Notes: generated by a model not told the origin, from the letters alone. 64,000 nucleotides of DNA from Hahella sp050299855 (GCA_050299855.1 JBNKWQ010000007.1:310001-374000), one strand, 5' to 3'; counted from the stretch's first letter, positions 26,769 through 35,800 are shown. Program-made: numbers and translations.

Positions 26769-26926
26769 AAAATTGATAACTACCTATTTGCATTATTCAT
26801 TAGTTTAATTATATGGCCTCATTTATCTTGAAGCCAATGAGATCCCGCAGCCATTGTTACCAAGTCGGGAAGTCATGGGCGAATGACACGAAACGATTAA
26901 TTAGAAAATGGGCGAAAAGGTGATTT

Positions 26927-28135
26927 ATGGATTTTGAACATTCCGAGCGTGCGCAGTCGTATATCAAACGGGTCCGGGAATTTGTCCGTGAGCGTATCCT
27001 GCCTGCCGAAGCGGCCTACTATGCCCATCTCGCCGAGCCAGGCCAGAAGTGGACCCAACCTCCGGTGATGGAAGAGCTTAAGGCAGAAGCCAAGAAGGAA
27101 GGTCTGTGGAACCTGTTCCTGCCGGAAGAAGAATATGGTCCGGGTCTGACGACCCTTGAGTACGCGCCATTGGCGGAAGAGATGGGCCACTCCTTTATCG
27201 CCCCCGAAGTTTTCAACTGTAGCGCACCGGATACCGGCAATATGGAAGTGCTGGCGCGTTACGGTTCCAAGGCGCAACAGGAACGTTGGCTATTTCCCCT
27301 GCTGGAAGGTGAAATTCGCTCAGCCTTCGCCATGACTGAACCTGATGTAGCCTCATCGGACGCCACAAATATGCAGGGCACCATCGTTGCAGATGGTGAT
27401 GACGTCATCGTTAACGGCAAGAAATGGTGGACGTCCAATGCCGGCCACCCCAATACCCAGTTTTTTATCTTTATGGGTCTGACTGATGCCAGCCAAAGCC
27501 GTCATCAGCAGCATTCCATGGTTATCGTGCCCAGGGATGCCGAAGGTGTGGATATCAAGCGAATGCTTCCTGTATTCGGTCAAATGGATGAGCCATACGG
27601 CCATGGCGAAGTGCACTTCAATAACGTGCATGTTCCCAAGGAAAACATTGTTGCCGGTTTGGGGCGTGGCTTTGAAATAGCGCAGGGACGCTTAGGGCCA
27701 GGACGGATTCATCACTGCATGCGCGCTCTTGGTGCTGCCGAACGTGCCCTGAAACTTATGTGTGAACGTGCCACCCAACGGATTGCTTTTGGCAAGCCCA
27801 TTGCCAAATTGGGTGGAAATCCTGACATTATCGCCAATGCTCGTATCGATATTGAAATGGCGCGTCTGCTGACTTTGCAGGCAGCCTACAAGATGGACAA
27901 GCACGGCATCTTTGCCGCCATGAGTGATATTTCTCAGATCAAGGTAGTGGCCCCTACGGTCTGTCAACGGATTGTCGATCAGGCCATTCAGATGCATGGC
28001 GGTGGTGGCGTTTCAGATGACTTCCCGCTGACATCTTTGTTTGGTTATGCCAGGGTCCTGCGTCTGGCTGACGGCCCTGATGAAGTGCACCGTGGGATGA
28101 TTGCCAAGTTTGAACTGAAAAAATATAACAAGTAA
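26927..28135 (+). CDS. Acyl-CoA dehydrogenase, ACAD10/11-like
   Basis: 402 residues, FAD-dependent acyl-CoA dehydrogenase. Characteristic segments are FAMTEPDVASSDATNM (FAD/substrate loop), VNGKKWWTSNA, GLGRGFEIAQGRLGPGRIHH and, near the C terminus, QMHGGGGVSDDFPL and LRLADGPDEVHR; the Glu of GPDEVH sits where other members have the catalytic Glu of GTSEI. This variant is the one associated with APH-like kinases in ACAD10/11. First gene of a five-gene operon with SDR, kinase, histidine phosphatase and SDR. Electrons should pass to electron-transfer flavoprotein, not encoded here. Confidence 0.9.
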   Translation: MDFEHSERAQSYIKRVREFVRERILPAEAAYYAHLAEPGQKWTQPPVMEELKAEAKKEGLWNLFLPEEEYGPGLTTLEYAPLAEEMGHSFIAPEVFNCSAPDTGNMEVLARYGSKAQQERWLFPLLEGEIRSAFAMTEPDVASSDATNMQGTIVADGDDVIVNGKKWWTSNAGHPNTQFFIFMGLTDASQSRHQQHSMVIVPRDAEGVDIKRMLPVFGQMDEPYGHGEVHFNNVHVPKENIVAGLGRGFEIAQGRLGPGRIHHCMRALGAAERALKLMCERATQRIAFGKPIAKLGGNPDIIANARIDIEMARLLTLQAAYKMDKHGIFAAMSDISQIKVVAPTVCQRIVDQAIQMHGGGGVSDDFPLTSLFGYARVLRLADGPDEVHRGMIAKFELKKYNK

Positions 28136-28148
28136 TTCAAACCTCATC

Positions 28149-28177
28149 CTCTACACCGCCAGCGCAGCGGTGTAGAG
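28149..28177 (+). other. Strong intercistronic hairpin
   Basis: Perfect 11-bp stem ctctacaccgc/gcggtgtagag with a 7-nt loop, between the acyl-CoA dehydrogenase and SDR genes. No T-tract follows, so it is more likely a processing or stabilising element than a terminator. Confidence 0.6.
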
Positions 28178-28196
28178 CTTAGCACAGGTAAAGCGT

Positions 28197-29084
28197 ATGC
28201 AACGATTTCCGGAAAGACGTGTTGCCATTACCGGCGCCGCCAGCGGTCTTGGACTGTCGCTGGCGCGTTTGTTTTTGAGCCGTGGCTGGCGGGTGGCCTT
28301 TGCCGATATCCAGGACGAAGCCGGTGAGAGTATCGTTAGTGCATTGAAGCTTCCCAAAGATAGAGCCTTTTACCAGCATGTCGATGTTACCAAAGTCCGC
28401 GATATTCAGGCCTGGAAAAAGCGGATCATGGAAACCTGGGGTGGGTTGGATCTGCTGATCAATAATGCCGGTGTTGCCACCCACGGTGCCGTCGATGTGG
28501 CTCCAATCGAAGACTGGGAATGGGTGTTGAACATCAATTTGCTCGGTGTTGTTCGAGGTTGTCGCACTTTCCTGCCTTTGTTCAAGAAGCAAAAATCCGG
28601 GCATGTGATCAACATTGCATCCATGGCGGGCCTGATCCACTCCCCGGAAATGGGCTCCTACAATGCGGCTAAGGCAGGAGTGGTGGCGCTATCGGAAACC
28701 ATGGTCGGTGAAGTCTCCGGATATGGCGTAGGCGTGAGTGTGGTTTGTCCTGGTTTTTTCCCAACAGGATTGGGCAAGTCAGCTCGCATGGGCTCCCCAC
28801 AAATGAAGAGGGCATTGGAACGCTTGTTTGCCTCTTCCAAGCTCTCGGCTGACGATGTCGCCGAACGGATCTATAAAGGTGTTGAGCAACGTGACTTCTA
28901 TGTATTGCCGCACCTTAACTACCGTCCTATCTGGTGGTTGAAGCGCTATCTTCCAGCAGGTTACCTGGCCAGTTTGAAAGCCATCGGCAACAAGATGCAG
29001 GCCAAGCGTAAAGCCTGGGAAGCGGAGTCACTGGCCGATGCTGTGGATAAAGATTCAGAACAGGGTAAGTCGCAGGTCGCATGA
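28197..29084 (+). CDS. Short-chain dehydrogenase/reductase
   Basis: 295 residues, classical SDR: cofactor motif TGAASGLGLSLA near the N terminus, NNAG at about 87-90, catalytic Ser in INIASMAGL, and YNAAK. Asp-type cofactor residue (FADIQDE) suggests NAD(H). The C-terminal extension of about 50 residues is basic. Second gene of the fatty-acid-type operon; it probably oxidises a hydroxyl or reduces a keto group of the pathway intermediate. Confidence 0.87.
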   Translation: MQRFPERRVAITGAASGLGLSLARLFLSRGWRVAFADIQDEAGESIVSALKLPKDRAFYQHVDVTKVRDIQAWKKRIMETWGGLDLLINNAGVATHGAVDVAPIEDWEWVLNINLLGVVRGCRTFLPLFKKQKSGHVINIASMAGLIHSPEMGSYNAAKAGVVALSETMVGEVSGYGVGVSVVCPGFFPTGLGKSARMGSPQMKRALERLFASSKLSADDVAERIYKGVEQRDFYVLPHLNYRPIWWLKRYLPAGYLASLKAIGNKMQAKRKAWEAESLADAVDKDSEQGKSQVA

Positions 29085-29122
29085 TGTGGGCTGTGCTTAC
29101 TTTGAATAACAGAGGATAAAGC

Positions 29123-30190
29123 ATGAGTGTTGTTGATACCGCTGGTGCCGTCAGAAATGGTGAAGAACTGGATGTTACGGCGATTGATGGCTTTTTGAAA
29201 AACCGTGTTAGAGGATTGGAAGGTAACCTTGACGTCACTCAATTTCCCGGTGGTGCTTCCAACCTGACCTACCTGCTGACATATGGCAATCGCGAATTCG
29301 TACTAAGACGTCCGCCGTTTGGCCATAAAGCCAAGTCCGCCCATGATATGGGGCGTGAGTTCAAGGTGATGCAGGGGCTGCAGGACGTCTATCCCTATGT
29401 CCCTAAAATGGTGGCATTTTGTGATGACGAAGCAGTTCTGGGAAGCGAGTTTTATGTCATGGATCGCTTGCGCGGGATTATCCTGCGGGCTGAAAAACCT
29501 GATTCACTGGAGCTGACGCCTGCTGACTGCACTGCCCTATGCAAGAGTCTGGTGGATCGTCTGGTGGATCTGCACCAGATTGACTGGGAGCAGACTTCGC
29601 TGAAGGAATTGGCAAGGCCCGGCGACTATGTGGAACGGCAGATCAGTGGTTGGTGTGATCGCTTCGCCAAGTCTCATACCAATGATGCCCCGCAATATAC
29701 GGAAGTGATGTCCTGGCTCAAGGCACATCAACCCAAGCAGATTCGTCGTTGCCTGGTGCACAACGACTACCGCTTCGACAATCTGGTGCTGGATCCTGCC
29801 AATCCGATGAACATTATCGGCGTGCTGGATTGGGAGATGGCGACTATCGGCGACCCTTTAATGGATCTTGGTAACAGCCTGGCTTATTGGATTCAGCAGG
29901 ATGATCCGCAGCAGTTGAATATGCTGCGCCGCCAGCCGACCCATTTGCCGGGTATGATGACCCGTCAGCAGGTGATCGAGTATTACCTGGAAAAATCGGG
30001 ACTTGAAATCGACAGTTTCGATTTCTACGAAGTTTACGGTGTTTTCCGCCTGGTCGTCATCATCCAGCAGATTTACTACCGCTATTACCATGGTCAGACC
30101 CAGGACAAGCGCTTTGCCGGTTTCATACACGTGGTGAAGTTTCTTGATGGATATCTGCAGGACAAAATTGCCGCTTCCAGCCTTAGCTGA
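29123..30190 (+). CDS. APH-like kinase (ACAD10/11 N-terminal-domain type)
   Basis: 355 residues, aminoglycoside-phosphotransferase fold. The catalytic loop is HNDYRFDNLVLD and the metal-binding motif GVLDWEMATIGDPLMDLG; the nucleotide-binding N-lobe includes QFPGGASNLTYLL and EFVLRRPPFG. The same kinase domain is fused to an acyl-CoA dehydrogenase in animal ACAD10 and ACAD11, whose role in degrading 4-hydroxy fatty acids by phosphorylation is established. Here kinase and dehydrogenase are separate genes of one operon, so the substrate is likely a hydroxyacyl-CoA. AGAGGA precedes the ATG. Confidence 0.88.
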   Translation: MSVVDTAGAVRNGEELDVTAIDGFLKNRVRGLEGNLDVTQFPGGASNLTYLLTYGNREFVLRRPPFGHKAKSAHDMGREFKVMQGLQDVYPYVPKMVAFCDDEAVLGSEFYVMDRLRGIILRAEKPDSLELTPADCTALCKSLVDRLVDLHQIDWEQTSLKELARPGDYVERQISGWCDRFAKSHTNDAPQYTEVMSWLKAHQPKQIRRCLVHNDYRFDNLVLDPANPMNIIGVLDWEMATIGDPLMDLGNSLAYWIQQDDPQQLNMLRRQPTHLPGMMTRQQVIEYYLEKSGLEIDSFDFYEVYGVFRLVVIIQQIYYRYYHGQTQDKRFAGFIHVVKFLDGYLQDKIAASSLS

Positions 30191-30208
30191 AGACGGCGGG
30201 AGAAAACT

Positions 30209-30904
30209 ATGGGAGCTGTATATCTCATCAGACATGGGCAGGCCAGTTTCGGCAGTGCTCACTATGACCGTCTGTCTGACACTGGCCGCATCCAGGCCGC
30301 TCAATGTGGCCGCTACCTTGGTGCCAAGGGCTTGAAGATTGATTACTGGTTTTCCGGCAATCTGGAACGGCAGCGCGATACGGCCAGGCTGGCACTTGAT
30401 GCCATGGGACTGGAACAGGTGCAGGTCGAAGAGGATCCGGATTTCAATGAATTCGACCACCAGGCGGTAATGGCTAATATCTTGCCCAAACTTTCTCATG
30501 ACCCCGAAATTGCCGCGTTTATTGATGGCCGGGGTGATCGCAAACGGCAGTTCCAAAAGGTGTTTGAAAGGGTGGTGGACGTCTGGATTGAACAAGACCA
30601 CTGGGAAGGCATGGAGTCCTGGGCGGATGTGGTCATTCGAGCCGCCGCTGCGACAGAGCGAGCCATAGCCGCAGCGGGGCCCGGTAAGAATATCGCCATC
30701 GTCACCTCCGGCGGCGTGATCAGTGGGGTTATCGCTGCGGTACTGCAGCTTTCAGCACCGGCTGCCCTGAGCCTTAACTGGTCAATTGCAAACACTTCGA
30801 TCAGCAAATTGTTTTATACCAGAGAGCGTCGCTCTGTAGGCTATTTTAATCATTACGCCTATTTGCAGCAGGAAGCTGACCGGACGCTAGTGACCTATCG
30901 GTAA
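30209..30904 (+). CDS. Histidine phosphatase family protein (phosphoglycerate-mutase-like)
   Basis: 231 residues. The N-terminal RHG motif is LIRHGQASFGS (nucleophilic His near residue 9) and the second catalytic His/Glu region includes EFDHQ and the VTSGGVIS segment where many members carry His. It is 18 bp from the kinase gene in the operon, with CGGGAG before the ATG. The pairing with a kinase suggests removal or turnover of a phosphorylated intermediate, an inference only. Confidence 0.82.
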   Translation: MGAVYLIRHGQASFGSAHYDRLSDTGRIQAAQCGRYLGAKGLKIDYWFSGNLERQRDTARLALDAMGLEQVQVEEDPDFNEFDHQAVMANILPKLSHDPEIAAFIDGRGDRKRQFQKVFERVVDVWIEQDHWEGMESWADVVIRAAAATERAIAAAGPGKNIAIVTSGGVISGVIAAVLQLSAPAALSLNWSIANTSISKLFYTRERRSVGYFNHYAYLQQEADRTLVTYR

Positions 30905-30963
30905 TGATCTATCAGTAACAAACACTCAGTAACGACAAATCATTAGTGACCGATTAGTAATAG
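30896..30963. repeat. Degenerate 12-nt repeats after the phosphatase gene
   Basis: Five related units of the form (a/t)t(c/t)(a/g)gtaa, e.g. tatcggtaatga, tatcagtaacaa, actcagtaacga, cattagtgaccg and gattagtaatag, partly within the last codons of the upstream gene. Purpose unknown. Confidence 0.35.
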
Positions 30964-31077
30964 CGAGATTTGCTAATGTAAAAGTTAAGCGGCTGACCTG
31001 CGCTGAGTACTATTAATAAACACTCTTGGCAGGCCGTCCGGTCTGCCAGGACGAGATGAGATTGATAACAAGAGGGT

Positions 31078-31854
31078 ATGACGAACGTGGATAAGAACTT
31101 ATTTGATTTGACTGGGCAAATTGCCCTGGTGACCGGCGCCAGTCGAGGAATTGGTGAGTCTATAGCACGCACCTTGGCAGCCTACGGTGCTCATGTGATT
31201 GTTTCCAGCCGCAAGCAGGACGATTGCGAAACAGTTGCGCAATCGATCCGTGATGAGGGCGGCAAAGCTGAAGCCGTGGCCTGTCATATCGGTGAGATGG
31301 ACCAGATTGCGGCACTCTTCAGTAAAATTCGTGAAGCTCATGGGCGTCTGGATATACTGGTCAACAATGCTGCAACCAATCCTTATTTCGGTCACGTCCT
31401 GGATACTGATCTTGGGGTATTCCAGAAAACCGTGGACGTCAATATCCGTGGTTATTTCTTTATGTCAGTGGAAGCGGGCAAGATAATGCGCGAGCAGAAG
31501 AGTGGCAAGATCGTTAACGTCGCCTCGGTCAATGGTATGATTCCCGGCCACTTCCAGGGGATATATTCAATTACCAAGGCTGCGGTTGTCAGTCTCACCA
31601 AAACCTTTGCCAAAGAATGTGCACCACTGGGAATCCGGGTGAATGCCTTGCTGCCGGGTGGAACCGATACCAAGTTTGCCTCTGCTCTGACCAAGAATGA
31701 TGCCATTCTTACCAAGCTGCTGGATCATGTCCCTATGAGACGGATTGCCGATCCCTCGGAAATGGCCGGAGCGGTCTTGTATCTGGTCAGCGACGCCGCG
31801 AGCTATACCACGGGAATCAGCCTGCCGGTGGACGGTGGGTATCTGATTTCCTGA
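31078..31854 (+). CDS. Short-chain dehydrogenase/reductase (FabG/glucose-dehydrogenase-like)
   Basis: 258 residues, classical SDR: TGASRGIGESIA, VSSRKQ at the cofactor-specificity turn (favouring NADP(H)), LVNNAAT, catalytic Ser in VNVASVNGM, YSITK, and the C-terminal DGGYLIS ending. Last gene of the operon, 173 bp after the phosphatase gene, and followed by an intrinsic terminator. The ATG has AAGAGGG very close; a GTG nine bases later is an alternative start. Confidence 0.87.
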   Translation: MTNVDKNLFDLTGQIALVTGASRGIGESIARTLAAYGAHVIVSSRKQDDCETVAQSIRDEGGKAEAVACHIGEMDQIAALFSKIREAHGRLDILVNNAATNPYFGHVLDTDLGVFQKTVDVNIRGYFFMSVEAGKIMREQKSGKIVNVASVNGMIPGHFQGIYSITKAAVVSLTKTFAKECAPLGIRVNALLPGGTDTKFASALTKNDAILTKLLDHVPMRRIADPSEMAGAVLYLVSDAASYTTGISLPVDGGYLIS

Positions 31855-31899
31855 TTGTCTCCGCATTTCTGTAAAGACAGATCATAGAAGACAAAAATG

Positions 31900-31923
31900 A
31901 AAAAGGGGCAGAAGCCCCTTTTT
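31900..31923. terminator. Intrinsic terminator, bidirectional
   Basis: Stem aaaaaggggc/gccccttttt with a 4-nt loop (agaa) between the convergent SDR and GST genes. A- and T-tracts on each side let it work on both strands. Confidence 0.85.
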
Positions 31924-31965
31924 GCCTTTCGCCGCCGCCCCCTGTGGTGGTACCAGCACGAGAAT

Positions 31966-32577
31966 TTACATGGCAGGTGGTTTGGTTTCCTGAAATGACG
32001 GCCTTTGTCTGAGTGTTTCCATATAAGCCGCAAGTGCAGGGACCCCTTTTTGCCAGTCGAGGTCCGGCAGGCGAAAATTCAGCCACTCCAGAGCCACGCC
32101 TACAGCGATATCTGCCAGGCTGAAATTATCCGCATACAACCATTCCTTGTCGGCAACCAGCTTCTCCATTGCGGCGATGCCACGTTCAATTTTGGTTTGC
32201 TGGCGAGAGATCCAATCTGGATTCTGGTTTTCCGTCGAGCGTTTCTGTTCCAGAAACATAGCAATACCCGCCTCAACTACTCCATCAGCCAGAGCTTCGA
32301 TCTGACGAACTTCTACGGCTGGCAGTCGGCCTATGGGTACCAGAGTATGCTTGGTATGCAGGGCTTCAATGAACTCGGCAATAACCGGCGAATCAAACCA
32401 GGTATGGCCCTGCTCGTCGATTAATATTGGAACTTTACCCAGAGGATTATATTGCGGAGCTTTCGAATTCTGATCCCAGGGTACATCTTCCAGTAGGGAA
32501 AACGGAATACCCTTCTCAAGTAGTAGCACCCTTATCTTGCGCACAAAGGGACTGGTGTAGGAGCCGATCAGTTTCAT
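31966..32577 (-). CDS. Glutathione S-transferase family protein
   Basis: 203 residues, thioredoxin-like N-terminal domain (MKLIGSYTSPFVRKIRVLLL; the SPFVRK stretch carries the usual Ser position) with the cis-Pro GKVPIL and DSPVIAEFIE, then the helical GST C-terminal domain (SLADIAVGVALEWLNFR). YibF-like. I start at ATG 32577 with GAGGA eight bases upstream; an upstream in-frame ATG at 32604 would add nine residues. Substrate unknown. Confidence 0.85.
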   Translation of the reverse strand: MKLIGSYTSPFVRKIRVLLLEKGIPFSLLEDVPWDQNSKAPQYNPLGKVPILIDEQGHTWFDSPVIAEFIEALHTKHTLVPIGRLPAVEVRQIEALADGVVEAGIAMFLEQKRSTENQNPDWISRQQTKIERGIAAMEKLVADKEWLYADNFSLADIAVGVALEWLNFRLPDLDWQKGVPALAAYMETLRQRPSFQETKPPAM

Positions 32578-32954
32578 AGCAAGTTCCTCGTTGTTCCCGG
32601 CCATGTTGCCGCCAGATTACGGCAGAATAACGCTGAGGTATAACTATGACACTAAGCTGCCAGTGAATAAAGAGTGATCAGATTACCGGTAGCTATACCT
32701 GATCAGCGGTCAATCAGCTTGAGAATCTGATGTACTCAGTCTGCTGAATACTGGTACCTATCAATTTAGGACTGAGTCTGCTATTTAGGACTGAGCCTGC
32801 GTTGTGAATGCAGAGAATGAGGATACGGATTACCTGAAATGGTATGTGCTCATTCATATGACATTTTTTGCCTCTGCATTTGCCATGGGATATCTGGACT
32901 CGCGTGCGGGCCTTTTTGTCTTTAATGCCTGTGGTAGAGCTTGTACCTGCTGGA
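32578..32954. other. Intergenic region with a short tandem repeat
   Basis: No convincing gene. It holds the 19-bp tandem repeat at 32764-32801 and a weak GTG-started 59-codon frame (32804-32983) that runs into the end of the NADH dehydrogenase gene. Confidence 0.4.
32764..32801. repeat. 19-bp tandem repeat, two copies
   Basis: atttaggactgagtctgct followed directly by atttaggactgagcctgcg: two units with three mismatches, in a non-coding gap. Confidence 0.6.
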
Positions 32955-34256
32955 TTAGTGCAGCTTCAACCGAGGGCGAATGATACGATTGATCCGAGCT
33001 GAAAACATGATCAGCAGTGTCTTGATATAGCCGTGCAGGGCTATCTGGTGCAGACGATACAGGGAGATATAGACCAGCCGGGCAAGCTTGCCTTCGATCA
33101 TCATCGACTTGCCGGCCAAATTGCCCATCAGGCTGCCAACGGTGGAATAACGACTCAGCGAAACCAGAGAACCGTGGTCCTTATAGACATAATCTTTCAA
33201 TGGTTTCTGTTTCAGTAGATTCTGCAGGTTCATCACCACATGGCTGGCCATCTGGTGGGCCGACTGTGCCCTTGGCGGCACTCTGGAACCATCTGGTTGT
33301 GGGCAACTGGCGCAGTCACCGATCACAAAAATACGGTCGTCGGTTGCCGCCTGCAAAGTAGGTTTAACTTCAATCTGGTTGTTACGGGTGGTCGTCAGGC
33401 CATCGATCTTGCCCAAAAAGTCAGGTCCTTTGACTCCCGCAGCCCAAACTCTGATGTCCGCTTCAATCAATTCGCTATCAGCCGTTTCGAAACCTTCTGC
33501 CGTAACTCTGGTGACCTTGGTGTTGGTGCGGATACTGATATGTAATTTGCCCAGCTCTTCAACCACGGAGCCGGAAATTCTGTCCGGTAATGCGGGCAAC
33601 ACTCTGGGGCCGGCCTCGATAATTGTGACCTGGAGATTATCGGAGCCCAACTGCAATCCATAGGCACGTAACAGGGCAGTGGTGTTGTGCAGTTCAGCCG
33701 CCAGCTCAACTCCCGTGGCACCGGCGCCAACGATCCCGATTTTAAGCACAACCGGCTTGCCCTCACTGGCATCATTACTTAAACGCAAATAGGTGTCGAG
33801 CAACTGACGGTGGAAGCGATCGGCTTGCTTGCGGCTGTCGAGGAAGGCACAGAATTCTGCTGCGCCAGGGGTGCCGAAATCATTGGTCTGGCTACCGACT
33901 GCCAAGACCAGGTAGTCATAAGCCAATTCTCGTTCAGGCTGAATTTGTCGTCCGCCGGCATCCTGGGTAGGAGCCAGGGTGATATTTCGGGATGCCTGAT
34001 CCAGGCCGCTCATGCTGCCCAGGTGAAAATTGAAATGGTGGTAGTACGCATGGGATCTGTAGCCGACCTCATCAATACCAGAGTCCAGAGATCCAGTAGC
34101 AACCTCATGTAGCAGGGGCTTCCATAGGTGTGTGGGATTTTGGTCAACAAGATGGATCTCGGCAATCTTCTTTTTGCCCAGTTTATTTCCAAGGCGGGTG
34201 GCCAGTTCCAGTCCTCCGGCGCCACCGCCAACAACGACGATTTTCGGTATGCTCAT
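32955..34256 (-). CDS. ndh: Type II NADH dehydrogenase
   Basis: 433 residues. Single-subunit, non-proton-pumping flavoenzyme passing electrons from NADH to quinone at the inner face of the membrane. FAD-binding VVVGGGAGGLELA at the N terminus, NAD-binding GIVGAGATGVELAAEL near residue 175, and the quinone-site region AQSAHQMASHV. The C-terminal amphipathic helices (VYISLYRLHQIALHGYIK) should anchor it. Distinct from the convergent GST gene; the ChrR gene lies upstream with a 153-bp gap. Confidence 0.92.
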   Translation of the reverse strand: MSIPKIVVVGGGAGGLELATRLGNKLGKKKIAEIHLVDQNPTHLWKPLLHEVATGSLDSGIDEVGYRSHAYYHHFNFHLGSMSGLDQASRNITLAPTQDAGGRQIQPERELAYDYLVLAVGSQTNDFGTPGAAEFCAFLDSRKQADRFHRQLLDTYLRLSNDASEGKPVVLKIGIVGAGATGVELAAELHNTTALLRAYGLQLGSDNLQVTIIEAGPRVLPALPDRISGSVVEELGKLHISIRTNTKVTRVTAEGFETADSELIEADIRVWAAGVKGPDFLGKIDGLTTTRNNQIEVKPTLQAATDDRIFVIGDCASCPQPDGSRVPPRAQSAHQMASHVVMNLQNLLKQKPLKDYVYKDHGSLVSLSRYSTVGSLMGNLAGKSMMIEGKLARLVYISLYRLHQIALHGYIKTLLIMFSARINRIIRPRLKLH

Positions 34257-34409
34257 AGGGGCTCCTTTGCGAAGCCAAGATTATAGGGAATAGCCGGGAA
34301 AAATGCGCCCCGACTTTGTGCCAAATTTTAGACTGGAATGGGGTTGAAATATCCTTCAATAATGGATGCCAAAGGGTGTACTGGCTGGCAGGACCTACTT
34401 CATTTGCGA

Positions 34410-35090
34410 TCAATTCGAGGCGGCAAAAAAGTCATCGCGATCGACAAACATATCACGAAACTTTTCCAACCAGCGGCCGACAGGACCGGTCAGTCGTACC
34501 GGTGCTTCGCAATAGGACAGGCAGATGCAATCTCTGTTCTCCAGAGCGCGCGGGCGGTGAGTATGAGAGTTATCCCGCAGCACGAAATCGCCTTCTTCAT
34601 AGACACCCATCTCGTCGGAAAACCCGCCTTGCAGGACGACGCTGATCTCACGGCCATAATGCCCATGTACAGGGGCCACCCCGCCTGCCGTTATTTTTTG
34701 TAGTGTCAGGCGCCAGTGACCTATCTTGGGCACTTCCAGAACATGTTCGTAAAGTTTGAACCATTGCTTGTGCCATGGAATATTGGCCAGTCCTTGGGGT
34801 AACCACTTCTGTAGTAAATGGGTATCGTCACAGGCCGTCTCGGCAACGTGCAACTGATGGGTAAGGTCAATGCGCTCCAAGACTTTGTCAAATAGGCCAT
34901 CGGCTAACGGCTCTGGAGTCAGTTCATAGATCAGCGAGCCGCCCACGGCGCTAAGTTGGTGGATCTGGTCGCGGCAATGGGGGCAATGCTTCAGATGCAT
35001 TGCCACGCAAAGTGCCATATGACATCTGATGTTTCCAGCGGCAAACTCAACCAGTATGTCGTCACTGGGATGATGCTGAACCATACTCAA
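34410..35090 (-). CDS. chrR: ChrR-type zinc-binding cupin anti-sigma factor
   Basis: 226 residues: N-terminal anti-sigma domain with the zinc motif H-x3-C-x2-C (HLKHCPHC, residues 32-39) and a C-terminal cupin (VHGHYGREISVVLQGGFSDE, EEGDFVLRDNSHTHRP) with His/Glu metal ligands. In Rhodobacter, ChrR holds the sigma factor RpoE and releases it on singlet oxygen; the cupin is required for that response. The start overlaps the sigma gene stop (ATGA), so the two are made together. The C terminus includes FRDMFVDRDDFF. Confidence 0.88.
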   Translation of the reverse strand: MSMVQHHPSDDILVEFAAGNIRCHMALCVAMHLKHCPHCRDQIHQLSAVGGSLIYELTPEPLADGLFDKVLERIDLTHQLHVAETACDDTHLLQKWLPQGLANIPWHKQWFKLYEHVLEVPKIGHWRLTLQKITAGGVAPVHGHYGREISVVLQGGFSDEMGVYEEGDFVLRDNSHTHRPRALENRDCICLSYCEAPVRLTGPVGRWLEKFRDMFVDRDDFFAASN

Positions 35091-35677
35091 CCTTCCTGCA
35101 AAATAACCTGTAGCTTTTGAAGTGCCAGTCGTACCCGGCTTTTAACTGTTCCCAGGGGCAGTTCGAGTTCATCTGCCACCCGCTGGTGAGACTTGTCTTC
35201 CAGATAGACCTTGGCAATAACATCCCGCTGTTCTAAGGGGAGACTGTTAAGGGAATTCCGCAGCTGCTTGCTGATGACTGCCAGTTGGTAGGATTGTGAG
35301 GGTCCGCCCTCACCCGGGAGGCTTAACATGAATTCATTTTCCACATGTACCTCGTTGGAAGAACGATTGAGCTTCCGTAACATATCAATACGAGCGTTAC
35401 GAGTAATAGCAAACAGCCAGGTAGAGGCGCTGGCCTTACTGGTGTCGAATTGTCTGGCTCGGCGCCAGATATTTACCATGACTTCCTGTACCAGCTCTTC
35501 AGCATATTCAAGCATGCCCTGCTTAATGGCATAGGCTTTAATTTTAGGGCCAAACTCTTTGAACAGGTTGCGGAACGCAGTTTTGTCCTGATACCGGGCA
35601 ATTGATTCAATCAGGGGGGCAAGCTGATCGGGTTTATTCGGCCCATCCGCAGGCGAAGAGGCTTTGTTTGAGTCCAT
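35087..35677 (-). CDS. ECF RNA polymerase sigma factor (RpoE/ChrR class)
   Basis: 196 residues. Region 2 (YAEELVQEVMVNIWRRARQFD, TWLFAITRNARIDMLRKL) and region 4 (LPLEQRDVIAKVYLED and ELELPLGTVKSRVRLALQKL) are intact. It pairs with the overlapping ChrR anti-sigma gene, so it likely directs a response to singlet oxygen or related oxidants. I start at ATG 35677 because GAGG lies six bases before it; an in-frame ATG at 35722 would add 15 residues. I could not identify a convincing promoter recognised by it in the window. Confidence 0.88.
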   Translation of the reverse strand: MDSNKASSPADGPNKPDQLAPLIESIARYQDKTAFRNLFKEFGPKIKAYAIKQGMLEYAEELVQEVMVNIWRRARQFDTSKASASTWLFAITRNARIDMLRKLNRSSNEVHVENEFMLSLPGEGGPSQSYQLAVISKQLRNSLNSLPLEQRDVIAKVYLEDKSHQRVADELELPLGTVKSRVRLALQKLQVILQEG

Positions 35678-35800
35678 ATTTTGCCTCAGTGGTAGGAATA
35701 TGAGATTGCTTGCTTTTGCCATAGCCTACTGTGCCCGCTGCTGCTCCACAATCATTGAAAACCTATACGCTCGCTGCAGGCGTTTGGATGAAGGCTTGAA

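Noticed and set aside
32804..32983. 59-codon GTG-started frame in the GST-ndh gap
   Set aside because: It overlaps the end of ndh by 29 bases, has no ribosome site and is adjacent to a repeat; hydrophobic middle probably fortuitous.
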